Part shown: positions 28,201 through 41,110 of the stretch, in pieces
How positions within the stretch are numbered: the first letter of the stretch is position 1
Layout of the letters: every line of letters begins with the position of its first letter
Assembly: GCA_944474755.1 (NCBI GenBank)
Contig: OX104122.1
Location: 18,424,641 to 18,488,640, forward strand
Origin: Limnoperna fortunei
Taxonomy: Eukaryota > Mollusca > Bivalvia > Mytilida > Modiolidae
Length of the DNA stretch: 64,000 bases
Direction of reading: 5' to 3'
Notes under the pieces: model-generated
The model's database searches: none
Seen by the model: only the letters and a program-made list of their open reading frames with translations
Told to the model about the DNA's origin: nothing
Made by a program: the position numbers and the translations under genes

Positions 28201-29350
28201 ATTGACTGTTCCTTTATTTAGTTTTGTACAGTTTATTGACTGTTTCTTTATTGAGTTTGTACATTTTATTGACTGTTTCTTTATTAACTTTTGTACAGTT
28301 TATTGACTGTTTCTTTATTTAGTTTTGTACAGTTTGTTGACTGTTTCTTTATTGAGTTTTGTACAGTTTATTGACTGGTTTTTTATTGAGTTTTGTACAG
28401 TTTATTGACAGTTTCTTTATTGAGTTTTGTACAGTTTATTGACTGGTTCTTTATTGAGTTTTGTACAGTTTATTGACTGGTTCTTTATTGAGTTTTGTGC
28501 AGTTTATTGCCTGTTTCTTTATTGATTGAGTTTTGTACAGTTTATTGACTGTTTCTTTATTTAGTTTTGTGCAGTTTATTGACTGGTTTCTTTATTTAGT
28601 TTTGTACAGTTTATTGACTGGTTCTTTATTCAGTTTTTAATAGTGTATTGACTGTTTCTTTATTTACTTTTGTACAGTTTATTGACTGGGTCTTTATTGA
28701 GTTTTGCACAGTTTATTGACTGGTTCTTTTTTTAGTTTTGTACGGCTTATTGACTGTTTCTTTATTTACTTTTGTGCAGTTTATTGACTGTTTCCTTATT
28801 TAGTTTTGTACCGTTTATTGACTGGTTCTTTATTCAGTTTTCTATAGTTTATTGGCTGTTTCTTTATTTAGTTTTGTACAGTTTATTGACTGTTTCTTTA
28901 TTGAGTTTTGTACAGTTTATTGACTATTTCTTTATTGAGTTTTGTACAGTTTATTGACTGGTTCTTTGTTGAGTTTTGTACAGTTTATTGACTGTTTCTT
29001 TATTGAGTTTGTGCAAAATTTATTGACTGGTTCTTTATTGAGTTTTGTGCAGTTTATTGACTGTTTCTTTATTGATTGAGTTTTGTACAGTTTATTGACT
29101 GGTTCTTTATTGAGTTTTGTACAGTTTATTGACTGGTTCTTTATTGAGTTTTGTACAGTTTATTGACTGGTTCTTTATTGAGTTTTGTACAGTTTATTGA
29201 CTGTTACTTTATTGAGTTTTGTACAGTTTATTGACTGTTTCTTTATTGAGATTTGTAGTTTATTGACTGGTTCTTTATTGAGTTTTGTACAGTTTATTGA
29301 CTGGTTCCTTATTCAGTTTTGTACAGTTTATTGACTGGTTCTTTATTGAG
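25300..29350 (+). repeat. satellite duplication of about 4.1 kb, copy 1
   Basis: The sequence parallels 29400-33500. GTTATGTATGG lies at 26283 and 30410 (offset 4127). A segment ending in CAGTTTATTGACTAGTTC recurs at offset 4161, so one extra monomer (carrying GAGTTTGGTACAG near 31600) sits in the second copy. A later segment with TATTGGCTG recurs at 4123. GTTATGTATGG also occurs at 13191 and 23829 (offset 10638) and 2454 bp before this copy. Confidence 0.7.
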
Positions 29351-29399
29351 TTTTGTACAGTTTACAGACTGGTTCTTTATTGCGTTTTGTAGAGTTTAC

Positions 29400-32300
29400 T
29401 GACTGTTTCTTTATTGAGTTTTGTACAGATTACTGACTGGTTCTTTTTTGAGTTTTGTACAGTTTATTGACTGTTTCTTTATTGAGTTTTGTACAGTTTA
29501 TTGACTGTTTCTTTATTTAATTTTGTACAGTTTATTGACTGTTTCTTTATTTAGTTTTGTACAGTTTGTTGACTGTTTCTTTATTGAGTTTTGTGCAGTT
29601 TATTCGCTGGTTTTTTATTGAGTTTTGTAGAGTTTATTGACAGTTTCTTTATTGAGTTTTGTACAGTTTATTGACTGGTTCTTTATTGAGTTTTGTACAG
29701 TTGATTGACTGGTTCTTTATTTAGTTTTGTACAGTTTATTGACTGTTTCTTTATTTAGTTTTGTGCAGTTTATTGACTGTTTCTTTATTTAGTTTTGTAC
29801 AGTTTATTGACTGGTTCTTTATTCAGTTTTGTATAGTGTACTGACTGTTTCTTTATTTAGTTTTGTACAGTTTATTGACTGGTTCTTTTATTAGTTTTGT
29901 ACAGTTTATTGACTGTTTCTTTATTTACTTTTTTGCAGTTTATAGAATGTTTCTTTATTTAGTTTTGTACCGTTTGTTGACTGGTTCTTTATTCAGTTTT
30001 CTATAGTTTATTGACTGTTTTTTTATTTAGTTTTGTACAGTTTATTGACTGTTTCTTTATTGAGTTTTGTACGGTTTATTGACTGTTTCTTTATTGAGTT
30101 TTGTACAGTTTACAGACTGGTTCTTTATTGAGTTTTATAGAGTTTACTGACTGTTTCTTTATTGAGTTTTGTACAGTTTACTGACTGGTTCTTTTTTGAG
30201 TTTTGTACAGTTTATTGAGTGGTTCTTTGTTGATTTTTGTACAGTTTATTGACTGTTTCTTTATTGAATTTGTGCACAATTTATTGACTGGTTCTTTATT
30301 GAGTTTTGTGCAGTTTATTGACTGTTTCTTTATTGATTGAGTTTTGTACAGTTTATTGACTGGTTCTTTATTGAGTTTTGAATAGTTTATTGACTGGTTC
30401 TTTATTCAGTTATGTATGGTTTATTGACTGGTTCTTTATTGAGTTTTGTACAGTTTATTGACTGTTTCTTTATTGAGTTTTGTACAGTTTATTGACTGTT
30501 TCTTTATTGAGATTTGTAGTTTATTGACTGGTTCTTTATTGAGTTTTGTACAGTTTATCGACTGGTTACTTATTCGGTTTTGTACAGTTTATTGACTGGT
30601 TCTTTATTGAGTTTTGTACAGTTTATTGACTGGTTCTTTATTAAGTTTTGTACAGTTTATTGACTGGTTCTTTATTGAATTTTGTACAGTTTATTGACGA
30701 GTTTTTTATTAAGTTTTGTACAGTTTATTGACTGGTTCTTTATTAAGTTTTCTACAGTTTATTGACTGTTTCATTATTTAGTTTTGTATAGTTTATTGAC
30801 TTGATCTTTATTCAGTTTTGTACAGTTTATTGACTGTTTCTTTATTTAGTTTTGTACAGTTTATTGACTGTTTCTTTATTTACTTTTGTGCAGTTTATAG
30901 ACTGTTTCTTTATTTAGTTTTGTACCGATTATTGACTGGTTCTTTATTCAGTTTTCTATAGTTTATTGACTGTTTCTTTATTTAGTTTTGTACAGTTTAT
31001 TGACTGTTTCTTTATTGAGTTTTGTACGGTTTATTGACTGTTTCTTTAATGAGTTTTGTACAGTTTACAGACTGGTTCTTTATTGAGTTTTGTAGAGTTT
31101 ACTGACTGTTTCTTTATTGAGTTTTGTACAGTTTACTGACTGGTTCTTTTTTGAGTTTTGTACAGTTTATTGACTGGTTCTTTGTTGATTTTTCTACAGT
31201 TTATTGACTGTTTCTTTATTGAGTTTCTGCACAATTTATTGACTGGTTCTTTATTGAGTTTTGTGCAGTTTAATGACTGTTTCTTTATTGATTGAGTTTT
31301 GTACAGTTTATTGACTGGTTCTTTATTGAGTTTTGTACAGTTTATTGACTGGTTCTTTATTGAGTTTTGTACAGTTTATTGACTGGTTCTTTATTGAGTT
31401 TTGTACAGTTTATTGACTGTTTCTTTATTGAGTTTTGTACAGTTTATTGACTGTTTCTTAATTGATATTTGTAGTTTATTGACTGGTTCTTTATTGAGTT
31501 TTGTACTGTTTATTGACTGTTTCTTTATTTAGTTTTGTACAGTTTATTGACTGGTTCTTTATTTAGTTTTGTACAGTTTATTGACTGTTTCTTTATTGAG
31601 TTTGGTACAGTTTATTGACTGTTTCTTTATTGAGTTTTGTGCAGTTTATTGACTGGTTCTTTGTTCAGTTTTGTACGATTTATTGACTGTTTCTTTATTG
31701 AGTTTTGTACAGTTTACAGACTGGTTCTTTATTGCGTTTTGTAGAGTTTACTGACTGTTTCTTTATTGAGTTTTGTACAGATTACTGACTGGTTCTTTTT
31801 TGAGTTTTGTACAGTTTATTGACTGTTTCTTTATTGAGTTTTGTACAGTTTATTGACTGTTTCTTTATTTAGTTTTGTACAGTTTATTGACTGGTTCTTT
31901 ATTTAGTTTTGTGCAGTTTATTGACTAGTTCTTTATTTAGTTTTGTACAGTTTATTGACTGGTTCTTTATTCAGTTTTCTATAGTTTATCGACTGTTTCT
32001 TTATTTAGTTTTGTACAGTTTATTGATTGTTTCTTTATTGAGTTTTGTACAGTTTATTGACTGTTTCTTTATTGAGTTTTGTGCAGTTTATTGACTGGTT
32101 CTTTGTTCAGTTTTGTACGATTTATTGACTGTTTCTTTATTGAGTTTTGTAGAGTTTATTGACTGGTTCTTAATTAAGTTTTGTACAGTTTATTGACTGG
32201 TTCTTTATTGAGTTTTGTAGAGTTTATTGACTGGTTCTTAATTGAGTTTTGTACAGTTTATTGACTGGTTCTTTATTGAGTTTTGTACAGTTTATTGACT

Positions 32301-33500
32301 GTTTCTTTATTGAGTTTTGTATAGTTTATTGACTGGTTCTTTATTCAGTTATGTATAGTTTATTGACTGTTCCTTTATTTAGTTTTGTACAGTTTATTGA
32401 CTGTTTCTTTATTGAGTTTGTACATTTTATTGACTGTTTCTTTATTAACTTTTGTACAGTTTATTGACTGTTTCTTTATTTAGTTTTGTACAGTTTGTTG
32501 ACTGTTTCTTTATTGAGTTTTGTACAGTTTATTGACTGGTTTTTTATTGTGTTTTGTACAGTTTATTGACAGTTTCTTTATTGAGTTTTGTACAGTTTAT
32601 TGACTGGTTCTTTATTGAGTTTTGTACAGTTTATTGACTGGTTCTTTATTTAGTTTTGTACAGTTTATTGACTGTTTCTTTATTTAGTTTTGTGCAGTTT
32701 ATTGACTGGTTTCTTTATTTAGTTTTGTACAGTTTATTGACTGGTTCTTTATTCAGTTTTTAATAGTGTATTGACTGTTTCTTTATTTACTTTTGTACAG
32801 TTTATTGACTGGGTCTTTATTGAGTTTTGCACAGTTTATTGACTGGTTCTTTTTTTAGTTTTGTACGGCTTATTGACTGTTTCTTTATTTACTTTTGTGC
32901 AGTTTATTGACTGTTTCCTTATTTAGTTTTGTACCGTTTATTGACAGGTTCTTTATTCAGTTTTCTATAGTTTATTGGCTGTTTCTTTATTTAGTTTTGT
33001 ACAGTTTATTGACTGTTTCTTTATTGAGTTTTGTACAGTTTATTGACTATTTCTTTATTGAGTTTTGTACAGTTTACCGGCTGGTTCTTTATTGAGTTTT
33101 GTAGAGTTTACTGACTGTTTCTTTATTGAGTTTTGTACAGTTTACTGACTGGTTCTTTTTTGAGTTTTGTACAGTTTATTGACTGGTTCTTTGTTGAGTT
33201 TTGTACAGTTTATTGACTGTTTCTTTATTGAGTTTGTGCAAAATTTATTGACTGGTTCTTTATTGAGTTTTGTGCAGTTTATTGACTGTTTCTTTATTGA
33301 TTGAGTTTTGTACAGTTTATTGACTGGTTCTTTATTGAGTTTTGTACAGTTTATTGACTGGTTCTTTATTGAGTTTTGTACAGTTTATTGACTGGTTCTT
33401 TATTGAGTTTTGTACAGTTTATTGACTGGTTCTTTATTGAGTTTTGTACAGTTTATTGACTGTTACTTGATTGAGTTTTGTACAGTTTATTGACTGTTTC
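29400..33500 (+). repeat. satellite duplication of about 4.1 kb, copy 2
   Basis: This is the partner of 25300-29350, with the same order of rare variants (CAATTTATTG, GAATAG, GTTATGTATGG, the short GATTTGTAG form, TTACTTATTCGG, TTAATTGAT). It differs by one inserted monomer and scattered substitutions. Borders are approximate. Confidence 0.7.
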
Positions 33501-36500
33501 TTTATTGAGATTTGTAGTTTATTGACTGGTTCTTTATTGAGTTTTGTACAGTTTATTGACTGGTTCCTTATTCAGTTTTGTACAGTTTATTGACTGGTTC
33601 TTTATTGAGTTTTGTACAGTTTACAGACTGGTTCTTTATTGAGTTTTGAATAGTTTATTGACTGGTTCTTTATTCAGTTATGTATAGTTTATTGACTGTT
33701 TCTTTATTTAGTTTTGTACAGTTTATTGACTGTTTCTTTATTCAGTTTTGTAAAGGTTACCGACTGTTTCTTTATTGAGTTTTGTACAGTTTATTGACTG
33801 TTTCTTTATTGAGTTTTGTACAGTTTATTGACTGGTTCTTTGTTCACTTATGTACAGTTTATTGACTGTTTCTTTATTGAGTTTTGTACAGTTTATTGAC
33901 TGTTTCTTTATTTACTTTTGTACAGTTTATTGACTGTTTCTTTATTTAGTTTTGTACAGTTTGTTGACTGTTTCTTAATTGAGTTTTGTACAGTTTATTG
34001 ACTGGTTTTTTATTGAGTTTTGTACAGTTTATTGACAGTTTCTTTATTAAGTTTTGTACAGTTTATTGACTGGTTCTTTATTGAGTTTTGTACAGTTGAT
34101 TGACTGGTTCTTTATTTAGTTTTGTACAGTTTATTGACTGTTTCTTTATTTAGTTTTGTGCAGTTTATTGACTGTTTCTTTATTTAGTTTTGTACAGTTT
34201 ATTGACTGGTTCTTTATTCAGTTTTGTATAGTGTACTGACTGTTTCTTTATTTAGTTTTGTACAGTTTATTGACTGGTTCTATTATTTGTTTTGTACAGT
34301 TTATTGACTGTTTCTTTATTTACTTTTGTGCAGTTTATAGACTGTTTCTTTATTTAGTTTTGTACCGTTTATTGACTGGTTCTTTATTCAGTTTTCTATA
34401 GTTTATTGACTGTTTCTTTATTTAGTTTTGTACAGTTTATTGACTGTTTCTTTATTGAGTTTTGTACAGTTTATTGACTGTTTCTTTAATGAGTTTTGTA
34501 CAGTTTACAGACTGGTTCTTTATTGAGTTTTGTAGAGTTTACTGACTGTTTCTTTATTGAGTTTTGTACAGTTTACTGACTGGTTCTTTTTTTAGTTTTG
34601 TACAGTTTATTGACTGGTTCTTTGTTGATTTTTGTACAGTTTATTGACTGTTTCTTTATTGAGTTTGTGCACAATTTATTGACTGTTTCTTTATTTAGTT
34701 TTGTGCAGTTTATTGACTGTTTCTTTATTTAGTTTTGTACAGTTTATTGACTGGTTCTTTATTCAGTTTTCTAAAGTTTATTGACTGTTTCTTTATTTAG
34801 TTTTGTACAGTTTACAGACTGGTTCTTTATTGAGTTTTGTACAGTTTATTGACTGGTTCCTTATTCAGTTTTGTACAGTTTACTGACTTTTTCTATATTG
34901 AGTTTTGTACAGTTTATTGATTGGTTCTTTATTAAGTTTTGTACAGTTTATTGACTGGTTCTTTATTGAGTTTTGTACAGTTTATTGACTGGTTCTTTAT
35001 TGCGTTTTGTACAGTTTATTGACTGGTTCTTTATTGAGTTTTGTACAGTTTATTGACTGTTTCTTTATTGAGTTTTGTACAGTTTATTGACTGGTTCTTT
35101 TTTAAGTTTTGTACAGTTTATTGACTGGTTCTTTATTGAATTTTGTACAGTTTATTGACGGGTTTTTTATTAAGTTTTGTACAGTTTATTGACTGGTTCT
35201 TTATTAAGTTTTCTACAGTTTATTGACTGTTTCATTATTTAGTTTTGTACAGTTTATGGACTTGTTCTTTATTCAGTTTTGTACAGTTTATTGACTGGTT
35301 CTTTATTGAGTTTTGTACAGTTTATTGACTGTTTCTTTATTTAGTTTTGTACAGTTTATTGACTGGTTCTTTATTTAGTTTTGTGCAGTTTATTGACTGT
35401 TTCTTTATTTAGTTTTGTACAGTTTATTGACTGGTTCTTTATTCAGTTTTCTATAGTTTATCGACTGTTTCTTTATTTAGTTTTGTACAGTTTATTGACT
35501 GTTTCTTTATTGAGTTTTGTACAGTTTATTGACTGTTTCTTTATTGAGTTTTGTGCAGTTTATTGACTGGTTCTTTGTTCAGTTTTGTACGATTTATTGA
35601 CTGTTTCTTTATTGAGTTTTGTACAGTTTACAGACTGGTTCTTTATTGAGTTTTGTAGAGTTTACTGACTGTTTCTTTATTGAGTTTTGTAGAGTTTACT
35701 GACTGTTTCTTTATTGAGTTTTGTACAGTTTATTGACTGTTTCTTTATTGAGTTTTGTACAGTTTATTGACTGGTTCTTTATTGAGTTTTGTACAGTTTA
35801 TTGACTGGTTCTTTATTGAGTTTTGTACAGTTTATTGACTGTTTCTTTATTGAGTTTTGTATAGTTTATTGACTGGTTCTTTATTCAGTTATGTATAGTT
35901 TATTGACTGTTTCTTTATTTAGTTTTGTACAGTTTATTGACTGTTTCTTTATTCAGTTTTGTAAAGGTTATCGACTGTTTCTTTATTGAGTTTTGTACAG
36001 TGTATTGACTAGTTCTTTGTTCAGTTATGTACAGTTTATTGACTGTCTCTTTATTTAGTTTTGTACAGTTTGTTGACTGTTTCTTTATTGAGTTTTGTAC
36101 AGTTTATTGACTTGTTTTTTATTGAGTTTTGTACAGTTTATTGACAGTTTCTTTATTGAGTTTTGTACAGTTTATTGACTGGTTCTTTATTGAGTTTTGT
36201 ACAGTTTATTGACTGGTTCTTTATTTAGTTTTGTACAGTTTATTGACTGTTTCTTTATTTAGTTTTGTGCAGTTTATTGACTGTTTCTTTATTTAGTTTT
36301 GTACAGTTTATTGACTGGTTCTTTATTCCGTTTTGGATAGTGTATTGACTGTTTCTTTATTTAGTTTTATACAGTTTATTGACTGGTTCTTTATTGAGTT
36401 TTGTACAGTGTATTGACTTGTTCTTTTATTTGTTTTGTACGGTTTATTGACTGTTTCTTTATTTACTTTTGTGCAGTTTATTGACTGTTTCTTTATTTAG

Positions 36501-37699
36501 TTTTGTACCGTTTATTGACTGGTTCTTTATTCAGTTTTCTATAGTTTATTGACTGTTTCTTTATTTAGTTTTGTACAGTTTATTGACTGTTTCTTTATTG
36601 AGTTTTCTACAGTTTATTGACTGTTTCTTTATTGAGTTTTGTACAGTTTACAGACTGGTTCTTTATTGAGTTTTGTAGAGTTTACTGACTGTTTCTTTAT
36701 TGAGTTTTGTACAGTTTACTGACTGGTTCTTTTTTTTTTTTAGTTTTGTACAGTTTATTGACTGGTTCCTTGTTGAGTTTTGTACAGTTTATTGACTGTT
36801 TCTTTAGTGAGTTTGTGCAAAATTTATTGACTCGTTCTTTATTGAGTTTTGTGCAGTTTATTGACTGTTTCTTTATTGATTGAGTTTTGTACAGTTTATT
36901 GACTTGTTCTTTATTGAGTTTTGTACAGTTTATTGACTGGTTCTTTATTGAGTTTTGTACAGTTTATTGACTGGTTCTTTATTGAGTTTTGTACAGTTTA
37001 TTGACTGGTTCTTTATTGAATTTTGTACAGTTTATTGACTGTTTCTTTATTGAGTTTTGTACAGTTTATTGACTGTTTCTTTATTGAGATTTGTAGTTTA
37101 TTGACTGGTTCTTTATTGAGTTTTGTACAGTTTATTGACTGGTTCCTTATTCAGTTTTGTACAGTTTATTGACTGGTTCTTTATTGAGTTTTGGACAGTT
37201 TATTGACTGGTTCTTTATTGAGTTTTGAATAGTTTATTGACTGGTTCTTTATTCAGTTATGTATAGTTTATTGACTGTTTCTTTCTTTAGTTTTGTACAG
37301 TTTATTGACTGTTTCTTTATTCAGTTTTGTAAAGGTTATCGACTGTTTCTTTATTGAGTTATGTACAGTTTATTGACTTGTTCTTTGTTCACTTATGTAC
37401 AGTTTATTGACTGTTTCTTTATTGAGTTTTGTACAGTTTATTGACTGTTTCTTTATTTACTTTTGTACAGTTTATTGACTGTTTCTTTATTTAGTTTTGT
37501 ACAATTTGTTGACTGTTTCTTTATTGAGTTTTGTACAGTTTATTGACTGGTTTTTTATTGAGTTTTGTACAGTTTATTGACAGTTTCTTTATTGAGTTTT
37601 GTACAGTTTATTGACTGGTTCTTTATTGAGTTTTGTACAGTTGATTGACTGGTTCTTTATTTAGTTTTGTACAGTTTATTGACTGTTTCTTTATTTAGT

Positions 37700-40400
37700 T
37701 TTGTGCAGTTTATTGACTGTTTCTTTATTTAGTTTTGTACAGTTTATTGACTGGTTCTTTATTCAGTTTTGTATAGTGTACTGACTGTTTCTTTATTTAG
37801 TTTTGTACAGTTTATTGACTGGTTCTTTTATTAGTTTTGTACAGTTTATTGACTATTTCTTTATTTAGTTTTGTACAGTTTATTGACTGGTTCTTTATTC
37901 AGTTTTCTATAGTTTATTGACTGTATCTTTATTTAGTTTTGTACAGTTTATTGACTGTTTCTTTATTGAGTTTTGTACAGTTTACACACTGGTTTTTTAT
38001 TGAGTTTTGTAGAGTTTACTGACTGTTTCTTTATTGAGTTTTGTACAGTTTACTGACTGGTTATTTTTTGAGTTTTGTACAGTTTATTGACTGGTTCTTT
38101 GTTGATTTTTGTACAGTTTATTGACTGTTTCTTTATTGAGTTTGTGCACAATTTATTGACTGGTTCTTTATTGAGTTTTGTGCAGTTTATTGACTGTTTC
38201 TTTATTGATTGAGTTTTGTACAGTTTATTGACTGGTTCTTTATTGAGTTTTGTACAGTTTATTGACTGGTTCTTTATTGAGTTTTGTACAGTTTATTGAC
38301 TGTTTCTTTATTGAGTTTTGTACAGTTTATTGACTGTTTCTTTATTGAGATTTGTAGTTTATTGACTGGTTCTTTATTGAGTTTTGTACAGTTTATCGAC
38401 TGGTTCCTTATTCAGTTTTGTACAGTTTATTGACTGGTTCTTTATTGAGTTTTGTACAGTTTATTGGCTGGTTCTTTATTAAGTTTTGTACAGTTTATTG
38501 ACTGGTTCTTTATTGAATTTTGTACAGTTGATTGACGAGTTTTTTATTAAGTTTTGTACAGTTTATTGACCGGTTCTTTGTTAAGTTTTCTACAGTTTAT
38601 TGACTGTTTCATTATTTAGTTTTGTACAGTTTATTGACTTGTTCTTTATTCAGTTTTCTACAGTTTATTGACTGGTTCTTTATTGAGTTTTGTACAGTTT
38701 ATTGACTGTTTCTTTATTTAGTTTTGTACAGTTTATATACTGGTTCTTTATTCAGTTTTGTATAGTGTACTGACTGTTTTTTATTTAGTTTTGTACAGTT
38801 TATTGACTGTTTCTTTATTGAGTTTTGTACAGTTTTATTGACTGGTTTTTTATTGAGTTTTGTACAGTTTATTGACTGTTTCTTTATTGAGTTTTGTACA
38901 GTTTATTGACTGGTTCTTTATTGAGTTTTGTACAGTTGATTGACTGGTTCTTTATTTAGTTTTGTACAGTTTATTGACTGTTTCTTTATTTAGTTTTGTG
39001 CAGTTTATTGACTGTTTCTTTATTTAGTTTTGTACAGTTTATTGACTGGTTCTTTATTCAGTTTTGTATAGTGTACTGACTGTTTCTTTATTTAGTTTTG
39101 TACAGTTTATTGACTGGTTCTTTTATTAGTTTTGTACAGTTTATTGACTATTTCTTTATTTAGTTTTGTACAGTTTATTGACTGGTTCTTTATTCAGTTT
39201 TCTATAGTTTATTGACTGTATCTTTATTTAGTTTTGTACAGTTTATTGACTGTTTCTTTATTGAGTTTTGTACAGTTTATTGACTATTTCTTTATTGCGT
39301 TTTGTACAGTTTACACACTGGTTTTTTATTGAGTTTTGTAGAGTTTACTGACTGTTTCTTTATTGAGTTTTGTACAGTTTACTGACTGGTTATTTTTTGA
39401 GTTTTGTACAGTTTATTGACTGGTTCTTTGTTGATTTTTGTACAGTTTATTGACTGTTTCTTTATTGAGTTTGTGCACAATTTATTGACTGGTTCTTTAT
39501 TGAGTTTTGTGCAGTTTATTGACTGTTTCTTTATTGATTGAGTTTTGTACAGTTTATTGACTGGTTCTTTATTGAGTTTTGTACAGTTTATTGACTGGTT
39601 CTTTATTGAGTTTTGTACAGTTTATTGACTGTTTCTTTATTGAGTTTTGTACAGTTTATTGACTGTTTCTTTATTGAGATTTGTAGTTTATTGACTGGTT
39701 CTTTATTGAGTTTTGTACAGTTTATCGACTGGTTCCTTATTCAGTTTTGTACAGTTTATTGACTGGTTCTTTATTGAGTTTTGTACAGTTTATTGACTGT
39801 TTCTTTATTGAGTTTTGTACAGTTTATTGACTGGTTCTTTATTGAATTTTGTACAGTTGATTGACGAGTTTTTTATTAAGTTTTGTACAGTTTATTGACC
39901 GGTTCTTTGTTAAGTTTTCTACAGTTTATTGACTGTTTCATTATTTAGTTTTGTACAGTTTATTGACTTGTTCTTTATTCAGTTTTCTACAGTTTATTGA
40001 CTTGTTCTTTATTGAGTTTTGTACAGTTTATTGACTGTTTCTTTATTTAGTTTTGTACAGTTTATATACTGGTTCTTTATTCAGTTTTGTATAGTGTACT
40101 GACTGTTTTTTATTTAGTTTTGTACAGTTTGTTGACTGTTTCTTTATTGAGTTTTGTACAGTTTTATTGACTGGTTTTTTATTGAGTTTTGTACAGTTTA
40201 TTGACAGTTTCTTTATTGAGTTTTGTACAGTTTATTGACTGGTTCTTTATTGAGTTTTGTACAGTTGATTGACTGTTTCTTTATTTAGTTTTGTACAGTT
40301 TATTGACTGTTTCTTTATTTAGTTTTGTGCAGTTTATTGACTGTTTCTTTTATTAGTTTTGTACAGTTTGTTGACTATTTCTTTAGTTACTTTTGTGCAG
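37700..40400 (+). repeat. local satellite duplications (about 1.3 kb offset)
   Basis: The variant GACTGTATCTT occurs with its neighbours near 37921 and 39216 (offset 1295 bp, about 38 monomers). The variant TTTATATACTGG occurs at 38732 and 40061 (offset 1329 bp). These are further recent exchanges close to the gap, with a different unit size from the 1046-bp tracts. Confidence 0.65.
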
Positions 40401-40910
40401 TTTATAGACTGTTTCTTTATTTAGTTTTGTACCGTTTATTGACTGGTTCTTTATTCAGTTTTCTAAAGTTTATTGACTGTTTCTTTATTTAGTTTTGTAC
40501 AGTTTATTGACAGTTTCTTTATTGAGTTTTGTACAGTTTATTGACTGGTTCTTTATTGAGTTTTGTACAGTTGATTGACTGTTTCTTTATTTAGTTTTGT
40601 ACAGTTTATTGACTGTTTCTTTATTTAGTTTTGTGCAGTTTATTGACTGTTTCTTTTATTAGTTTTGTACAGTTTATTGACTATTTCTTTAGTTACTTTT
40701 GTGCAGTTTATAGACTGTTTCTTTAATTAGTTTTGTACCGTTTATTGACTGGTTCTTTATTCAGTTTTCTATAGTTTATTGACTGTTTCTTTATTTAGTT
40801 TTGTACAGTTTATTGACTGTTTCTTTATTGAGTTTTGTACAGTTTATTGACTGGTTCTTTATTGAGTTTTGTACAGTTTATTGACTGGTTCTTTATTGAG
40901 TTTTGTACGG

Positions 40911-41110
40911 NNNNNNNNNNNNNNNNNNNNNNNNNNNNNNNNNNNNNNNNNNNNNNNNNNNNNNNNNNNNNNNNNNNNNNNNNNNNNNNNNNNNNNNNNN
41001 NNNNNNNNNNNNNNNNNNNNNNNNNNNNNNNNNNNNNNNNNNNNNNNNNNNNNNNNNNNNNNNNNNNNNNNNNNNNNNNNNNNNNNNNNNNNNNNNNNNN
41101 NNNNNNNNNN
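40911..41110. other. assembly gap (200 N)
   Basis: Exactly 200 undetermined bases separate the satellite from unique sequence. A round fixed length suggests a scaffolder placeholder, so the true distance, and even the adjacency of the two sides, is not established by the sequence. Confidence 0.98.

Larger units (their letters stand above)
1..40910. repeat. 34-bp satellite array (about 1,200 monomers)
   Basis: A continuous head-to-tail array fills the window from its first base to the assembly gap. The monomer reads as two related parts, TTTATTGACTGGTTC followed by TTTATTGAGTTTTGTACAG (15 + 19 bp), so both halves start with TTTATTGA. In the consensus 18 of 34 bases are T and only 3 are C, giving a T+G-rich + strand. 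Most variation sits at position 12 (G or T) and position 22 (G, T, C or A, giving ttgag, tttag, ttcag, ttaag). The TGTACAG end is sometimes TGTGCAG, TCTATAG, TGTACGG or TGTAGAG. Length variants recur, including a 32-bp form with GAGATTTGTAG, a 38-bp form with ATTGATTGAG, and a short form lacking the GGTTCTTT part. There is no ATG-initiated gene. Its function (centromeric, subtelomeric or other heterochromatin) is unknown. Confidence 0.97.

Noticed and set aside
3166..35566. Recurring 61-95 codon open frames in the satellite (for example at 3166, 3540, 9045, 14826, 24988, 31909, 35381), hydrophobic and nearly identical
   Set aside because: They start at TTG or similar codons, not ATG. They exist because three 34-bp monomers make 102 bases and certain variants (TTATCGACTG in place of TTATTGACTG, TTTAG in place of TTGAG) remove stops. 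They recur because the block carrying those variants was duplicated. No sign of a gene.
1..40910. CRISPR-like array or bacterial repeat locus
   Set aside because: Monomers are contiguous without unique spacers, and the surroundings are clearly eukaryotic.
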